The notes beneath the pieces are model-generated. The model did not search any database. It was not told where the DNA came from and saw only the letters and a list, made by a program, of their open reading frames with translations. Position numbers and translations under genes: made by a program. 17,430 bases of DNA from Desulfurivibrio alkaliphilus (GTDB lineage: Bacteria > Desulfobacterota > Desulfobulbia > Desulfobulbales > Desulfurivibrionaceae): contig DSDS01000074.1 in the NCBI GenBank assembly GCA_011048585.1, positions 1 through 17,430 of the forward strand, given 5' to 3'. This document shows, in pieces, positions 13,599 to 17,430 of the stretch; position 1 is the stretch's first letter; every line of letters begins with the position of its first letter.

Positions 13599-16226
13599 CT
13601 ATGACTCCTGTCCCCTAACGCGAACGGGTTTGAACAGCCGTCGCTCCAGCAGGCGCAGGGTCGCCGGCAGCATAAACATTGTGGCCAGGCCGGAGACCGC
13701 CAGGATGGCGGCGATGAAGAAGCCCACCGTCTTGTAGGGCACCAGGGGCGCGGCCAGCAGCGGCACAAAACCCACCGACACCACGATTACATTACGAGTG
13801 ATGGCCCGGGATGGTTCGGCGAAAATCTCCTCCTTGGCCAGCAGCCAGGAGCCAAGGCGGTCATAGGCCATCCGCGAACGCTGGAGAAAATGGATGGCGA
13901 AGTCCACCGCCAGCCCCAGGGTCAGGGAGGAGAGAACCGCCACCGGCATGTCGTAGTCCTTGCCGACAAAGCCGATCAGGCCGTAGATGAAGGCGATGGT
14001 CACCGTCATGGGAATCATCGCCAGCAGCCCCCAGAGGGGGGAGCGGAAAAGCAGAGTCATCAGCAGGTAAACCACCACGAAGCTGCCCAGAAAGGCCCAG
14101 AGCATTCCGTAAACCATCTTCTGCTGCCAGACCACATTGATGTAGGTCTGCCCCGCCCAGTGATGTTCCAGCGCGGTGGGCGGCGGATTGACGGCCAGAA
14201 ACCGCTCTAGGTCGGCCAGGGTCTGCTCCATCACCTGGTTGTCACCCTCCCGCAACTGGAGCCAGAGATTGGCCTTGCGAAAATCGGGCGTGACCAGGTG
14301 CCAGAGGTCATCGGGCTTGTGGCTGTTTTGAAAGGCCATCATGGTTTGGGCCACCCCGGCGGCGCTCTCCGGCAGTCGGTAGTCCCCGGGGGCTCCCCCC
14401 AGCAGCTCCTGATAGACCTTGCGTACCAGGGAGGTTACCGAATTGCTTTTGCCCACGGTGCCGCCCCGAATCAGATGTTCCTCCAGTTCGATCAGCCACT
14501 GCAGCATCTCCGGTTGCTTGAAAACCTCCCCCCGACCCTGCAGGGCCACCAGGTGGTTCATGGCGGTGGCCCAGAAGTCATAGGCGACATCGTCGGCGGC
14601 GGCAAAGAGTTGATCCTCCCAGCGCGTTTCCAGCTCCTGGAAAAAGCCCTCAAGGTCGTCGCCGGCGGCGGCCACCGCCACCGCTTCCGCCGCGGCCTGC
14701 TCGGCCCACACCTTTTCCTCGGGGCCGATACCGGCCTCCCGCAGGGTCTGGCCGAGCAGTTGGGCGGCGGCGGCGGGCGAGAGCTGCTGGTCGGTGCTTT
14801 CCAGGACCAGGAAGGCTTCGTAGGTTCCGGCAAAATGGTGGTTGAGAACCCGGTCGGCCTCCCGGATCGGGTGTTTCTCGGTGAACCACTTCACCGGATT
14901 GTCATTGACCGTAATCCGGCTGATCCCCAAAGCCGCCACCCCCAGGGTGACCACGGTCAGAATCAGGATCAGGCGGAAATATTTGAAGGTAAAACCCCCC
15001 AGCCAGTTGAGGTGCCGGTCCAAGGCCGACACTTTCTCCTGCCGTTGCCGATCCGGACCTTTGACCCCGAAATCGGCCAGGGTACTCTCCTTGAGCAGCA
15101 TGATGTAGGCGGGGATGAAGAGGACGGTCAACACCCAGGCCAGCATGATGCCGAAGGCCACGAACAGGCCGAAGATCCGGACCGGAGGGATGGGGGTCAG
15201 GGCCAGGGAGGCGAAGCCGGCCGCCGAGGTGATCGAGGTGTAAAGGATGGGGGTGAAGAGATTGTCCATCACCTCCTTCAAGGTTCGGACCCGATCCCGG
15301 CTCTCCTGGTATTTGTCAAAAAAGGCCGACAGGATGTGGATGCTGGCCACCACCGTGATCGGCATCAGGAAGATGGGGATCATCGAACTCATGATATGGA
15401 CGGTATAGCCGGTGCCGATCAGCATGCCCATGGTGGCGATAACGGTGAGCAGTGCCACGATCATTGGGGCGATGATCATCTTGACCTTGCGAAAAAAATA
15501 GAGCATCAACAGAAAGATGGCCACCATGGCCAGGGGGGCGGAGACCGCCATTTGGGTGAACATCTCCACCCCGAAGGTGTCTTCGGCCACCGGCAGCCCG
15601 GTGATATGGTACTGGTCATCCACCGGCCCGAATTCGGCGATCTTGTCCAGCAGGGCTCGGCGGACCTGATAGGCGTACTCCTTGCTGCTGATCGGCAGAT
15701 AGATGGCCAAGGCCTGGCCATCCTCGGAAACCATGGTCCCGCGGAGGAGGGGATTGCCCAGGGCCCGGTCGCGGACCGCCAGGGCCTCTTCCCGGCTGGT
15801 GGGGGCGGTGGGCATCAGCCATTCGAAACGGATCTGGCCGGGGCCATCCTGTTCGATGGAGTCCACGGTGTCCGGGGCGATCACATAGCGGCGCACCACC
15901 CGGCGTTCGGGGTTGTCCGGATCGCTGAGTTCCTGGGCAAACCGGGAAAGGGCCAGGATCCTGGTCAAAGATTCCGGGTTGAACACCCCGTCGGGATGAC
16001 GCTCGTTGACCACCCCCAGTACCACCACGTCATGGAGCGAGAACTCCCGCTTGACCTCATTGTGGAAGAGCCGGACCGGCTCGTCGGCGGCCAGCATGTT
16101 CTCCGGGTTGGTGTCCACCGTGATCCGGGGAATCATCAGGCCCAGAGCCAGAGTAAGGGTGGTCATCACCGCGATGATCAGGCGGGGATACTTGAGGGCG
16201 GGTAGCGTCCACTTATGTCCGATCAT
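13599..16226 (-). CDS. MMPL/RND-superfamily transporter
   Basis: An 875-residue inner-membrane protein of two RND-like halves. TM1 is at about residues 15-33. A periplasmic domain precedes the first helix bundle (about 225-380), then comes a cytoplasmic linker. TM7 lies near 417-435, a second, larger periplasmic domain runs to about 705, and the last bundle is at about 708-855. The second half carries GLAVDFAIHFLQR with Asp775, the likely proton-relay acid; the matching place in the first half (ITVVASIHIL) has none. The second periplasmic domain has an alanine-rich stretch (about 508-521). The ATG at 16226 is 7 nt from AGGAG; a TTG two codons earlier is too close. MMPL members export lipids or other hydrophobes using the proton gradient. 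No membrane-fusion protein or TolC is nearby. Confidence 0.9.
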   Translation of the reverse strand: MIGHKWTLPALKYPRLIIAVMTTLTLALGLMIPRITVDTNPENMLAADEPVRLFHNEVKREFSLHDVVVLGVVNERHPDGVFNPESLTRILALSRFAQELSDPDNPERRVVRRYVIAPDTVDSIEQDGPGQIRFEWLMPTAPTSREEALAVRDRALGNPLLRGTMVSEDGQALAIYLPISSKEYAYQVRRALLDKIAEFGPVDDQYHITGLPVAEDTFGVEMFTQMAVSAPLAMVAIFLLMLYFFRKVKMIIAPMIVALLTVIATMGMLIGTGYTVHIMSSMIPIFLMPITVVASIHILSAFFDKYQESRDRVRTLKEVMDNLFTPILYTSITSAAGFASLALTPIPPVRIFGLFVAFGIMLAWVLTVLFIPAYIMLLKESTLADFGVKGPDRQRQEKVSALDRHLNWLGGFTFKYFRLILILTVVTLGVAALGISRITVNDNPVKWFTEKHPIREADRVLNHHFAGTYEAFLVLESTDQQLSPAAAAQLLGQTLREAGIGPEEKVWAEQAAAEAVAVAAAGDDLEGFFQELETRWEDQLFAAADDVAYDFWATAMNHLVALQGRGEVFKQPEMLQWLIELEEHLIRGGTVGKSNSVTSLVRKVYQELLGGAPGDYRLPESAAGVAQTMMAFQNSHKPDDLWHLVTPDFRKANLWLQLREGDNQVMEQTLADLERFLAVNPPPTALEHHWAGQTYINVVWQQKMVYGMLWAFLGSFVVVYLLMTLLFRSPLWGLLAMIPMTVTIAFIYGLIGFVGKDYDMPVAVLSSLTLGLAVDFAIHFLQRSRMAYDRLGSWLLAKEEIFAEPSRAITRNVIVVSVGFVPLLAAPLVPYKTVGFFIAAILAVSGLATMFMLPATLRLLERRLFKPVRVRGQES

Positions 16227-16263
16227 GGTCAAACTCCTGTGGGGGCCTGGACTGGCTGGGTGG

Positions 16264-16554
16264 TTAATCGGCGGCGGTGCAGAAAAGCTCGCGCAGGGTT
16301 TTCATCAGTTCGACAATCCGGCCTTCGCTGATCCGATTGTGAATGAAGTTGGCATCCTTGCGGTAGGCGATGATCCCCTGATTACGGAGGATGTTGAGGT
16401 GCTGGGAGACGTTGGCGTTGGTGGTGAGCACCTGCTCATGCAGCTCGCCCACCGTCATCTCCCTCTCCTGGAGCAGGCAGAGGATCTTCAGCCGAATGGG
16501 ATGGGCCATGGTTTTAAGCAATTTGGCCATCTCTTCAATATGTTGATCGGTCAT
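16264..16554 (-). CDS. ArsR-family regulator, probable persulfide sensor (SqrR/BigR/YgaV type)
   Basis: A 96-residue winged-helix repressor. AHPIRLKILCLLQE (17-30) and NVSQHLNILRNQGII (48-62) are the ArsR core and recognition helix. The classic arsenic/cadmium motif ELCVCDL is absent (TVGELHEQV instead). The only cysteines are Cys26, in the ILC of helix 2, and Cys92, near the C terminus, 66 residues apart. SqrR (Cys41, Cys107) and BigR (Cys42, Cys108) have the same spacing at the same structural places, where sulfide-derived persulfides link the two cysteines and release DNA. It heads the minus-strand operon, 37 nt before the transporter, and probably represses it. E. coli YgaV controls a DUF2892 protein, and this operon contains one too. 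The SD is weak. Confidence 0.9.
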   Translation of the reverse strand: MTDQHIEEMAKLLKTMAHPIRLKILCLLQEREMTVGELHEQVLTTNANVSQHLNILRNQGIIAYRKDANFIHNRISEGRIVELMKTLRELFCTAAD

Positions 16555-16597
16555 CGCGATGTTTTTCAGCCTGGAGCGGAGTCAAAGGGGAATAAAG

Positions 16598-16639
16598 TTA
16601 AGCCGCTAGTTTAATAGCTGGGGCCCGGCAAAAAGTAAA
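16598..16639 (-). promoter_or_regulatory. Promoter with overlapping palindrome upstream of arsR
   Basis: On the minus strand, TTTACT (16639-16634, four of six), a 17-nt spacer and TATTAA (16616-16611, four of six) form a plausible sigma-70 promoter, with initiation near 16604. A 17-nt palindrome, TTAANCN5GNTTAA, occupies 16598-16614 and covers part of the -10 and the start site. A bound repressor there would block transcription, so it is a natural operator for the ArsR gene that follows. Predicted from sequence only. Confidence 0.45.
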
Positions 16640-16663
16640 GGGGAAAGTGGTTGGGGTATATGG

Positions 16664-17430
16664 TTATTGCAGCTGGTAGAGTCGGCTCAGGCCCACCGGC
16701 TGGGCCCGCCGTTCCAGTTCCGGCCGGAAGCTTTGCAGGGCCTGCAGGGTTTCGGGATAGGAGTGGCCGATGCCGATGGCATAGCCTCGTTTTTCCGCTA
16801 TTTTTAGCAGTGACTCCAGTTGGGCGCTAATCTTTTGTTCATCTTGATCATTGTCCAGAAAAACGTCCCGGCGGAGATAGGGGACCTGGTGACGGGCGGC
16901 GGCGGCCGCGGCCACACTGTCGGGAGTGGTCAGGCTGTCGAGGAAAAAGAGATCGTAGCGGGCGGTCTGGGCCAACAGCCGGTCCATGGCAACGGGGTCG
17001 GCGGTGAAGCGGGAGCCCATGTGGTTATTCAGGCCGATGGCCATGGGCACCCGGGCCAGGGCGGCGGCAAAGCCGTCGGCGATATCCTCGCTTCCCATGG
17101 TGGTCAGGAGCATGCCCGGGGTGCTGCTCCATTTGCCGTCAAGCGCCTCCAGGGGCAAATGCAGGAGGATGTCGCGATTCTGCTGGCGGGCGGTGATCAG
17201 GCTCTGGTTGAGGTGGGGGGAAAAGGGCAGGAAGGAGAAGGTCAACTCCAGATCCAGGGCCAGCATCAACCGTTCAGTCTCCGGCCGATAGCCCATGTCG
17301 TCGATAATGATCGCCACCAGGGGGCGCTGATCGCTACCCGTCCCGGCGCCGCCGAATCGGGGCAAGTCCGGCGGCGGCGCCGGGACGGATGGAGAGGCCG
17401 CCTTCCGGGGCATGGCAGGAGCGGGAGGCT
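16664..17430 (-). CDS. Divergent polysaccharide deacetylase (YibQ-like), 5' end outside the window
   Basis: The visible 255 or so codons include a catalytic-fold domain: VAIIIDDMGY with the paired aspartates, DILLHLPLEAL, GLNNHMGSRFT, FFLDSLTTP, RRDVFLDN and AIGIGHSYPETL. These are the motifs of the divergent polysaccharide deacetylase family (DUF610, YibQ), a NodB-like barrel. The family is generally envelope-located with an N-terminal membrane anchor or signal. An in-frame ATG at 17413 exists, but the reading frame stays open upstream and encodes the same proline/alanine-rich linker, so the true start and anchor probably lie beyond 17430. Substrate unknown. The stop is 109 nt before arsR, and no terminator hairpin with a T-run was seen between them. 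Confidence 0.85.
   Translation of the reverse strand, partial: PPAPAMPRKAASPSVPAPPPDLPRFGGAGTGSDQRPLVAIIIDDMGYRPETERLMLALDLELTFSFLPFSPHLNQSLITARQQNRDILLHLPLEALDGKWSSTPGMLLTTMGSEDIADGFAAALARVPMAIGLNNHMGSRFTADPVAMDRLLAQTARYDLFFLDSLTTPDSVAAAAAARHQVPYLRRDVFLDNDQDEQKISAQLESLLKIAEKRGYAIGIGHSYPETLQALQSFRPELERRAQPVGLSRLYQLQ
17338..17388. repeat. Perfect 17-bp inverted repeat in coding linker
   Basis: Arms at 17338-17354 and 17372-17388 are exact reverse complements, with a 17-nt loop. They lie in the codons of the deacetylase's proline/glycine/alanine linker. The GC-rich hairpin would be very stable in mRNA. No adjacent T-run, so it is not a simple terminator. Confidence 0.85.

Noticed and set aside
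14298..16205. 635-residue plus-strand open frame opposite the MMPL gene
   Set aside because: Shadow of the transporter; no domain, no SD, and a histidine/glycine-rich composition.
16264..16554. Arsenic or cadmium sensor
   Set aside because: No ELCVCDL-type metal motif and no arsenic genes nearby; the cysteine pair fits persulfide sensors better.

Overview
The window is GC-rich with strong G/C bias at third codon positions. It reads as a chromosomal segment of a Gram-negative bacterium. Gene content (a lysine/DAP cluster with lysA-dapF-dapA-dapB, a BioH-BioC fusion, a long KamA-family radical SAM protein, an ArsR with the cysteine spacing of sulfide sensors, and an outer-membrane barrel) suggests an anaerobic sulfur-cycling Desulfobacterota, possibly Desulfobulbales-like. 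That placement is inference from family memory, not a search.

Region 1 (about 234-6823, + strand) is a tightly packed nine-gene housekeeping run: lysA, dapF, dapA, dapB, folK, a small membrane-anchored TRASH/YHS-like protein, tal, pgsA and rsmG. Spacing is mostly 3-57 nt, with one ATGA overlap. It covers the late steps of meso-diaminopimelate and lysine synthesis, folate synthesis, a pentose-phosphate enzyme, phosphatidylglycerol synthesis and 16S rRNA methylation. folK has no ordinary start codon at its expected N terminus.

Region 2 (6824-9406, + strand) is a small biotin locus. An AT-rich spacer holds an inverted repeat, followed by a short stretch coding only a TOBE-like tail of an ABC transporter ATPase. 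Then come a BioH-BioC fusion (one 505-residue protein carrying both the methyl esterase and the malonyl-ACP methyltransferase) and an overlapping bioD. bioD ends convergently inside the 3' end of the next gene.

Region 3 (9400-16554, - strand) reads, in transcription order, as arsR, an MMPL/RND transporter, a LolA-like periplasmic protein, an outer-membrane beta-barrel, a DUF2892 membrane protein and a KamA-family radical SAM enzyme. The regulator has two cysteines 66 residues apart, as in the persulfide sensors SqrR and BigR, and a promoter overlapping a palindrome lies just upstream of it. The transporter, carrier and barrel could form a trans-envelope lipid or hydrophobe route that lacks the usual membrane-fusion protein and TolC. 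The KamA-like enzyme has residues resembling glutamate rather than lysine 2,3-aminomutase and may have its own leaderless promoter. This operon is the best candidate for an undescribed system.

Region 4 (16664-17430, - strand) is a divergent polysaccharide deacetylase cut by the window edge, with a perfect 17-bp inverted repeat in its proline-rich linker. I saw no tRNA, rRNA, CRISPR array, insertion sequence or phage gene.
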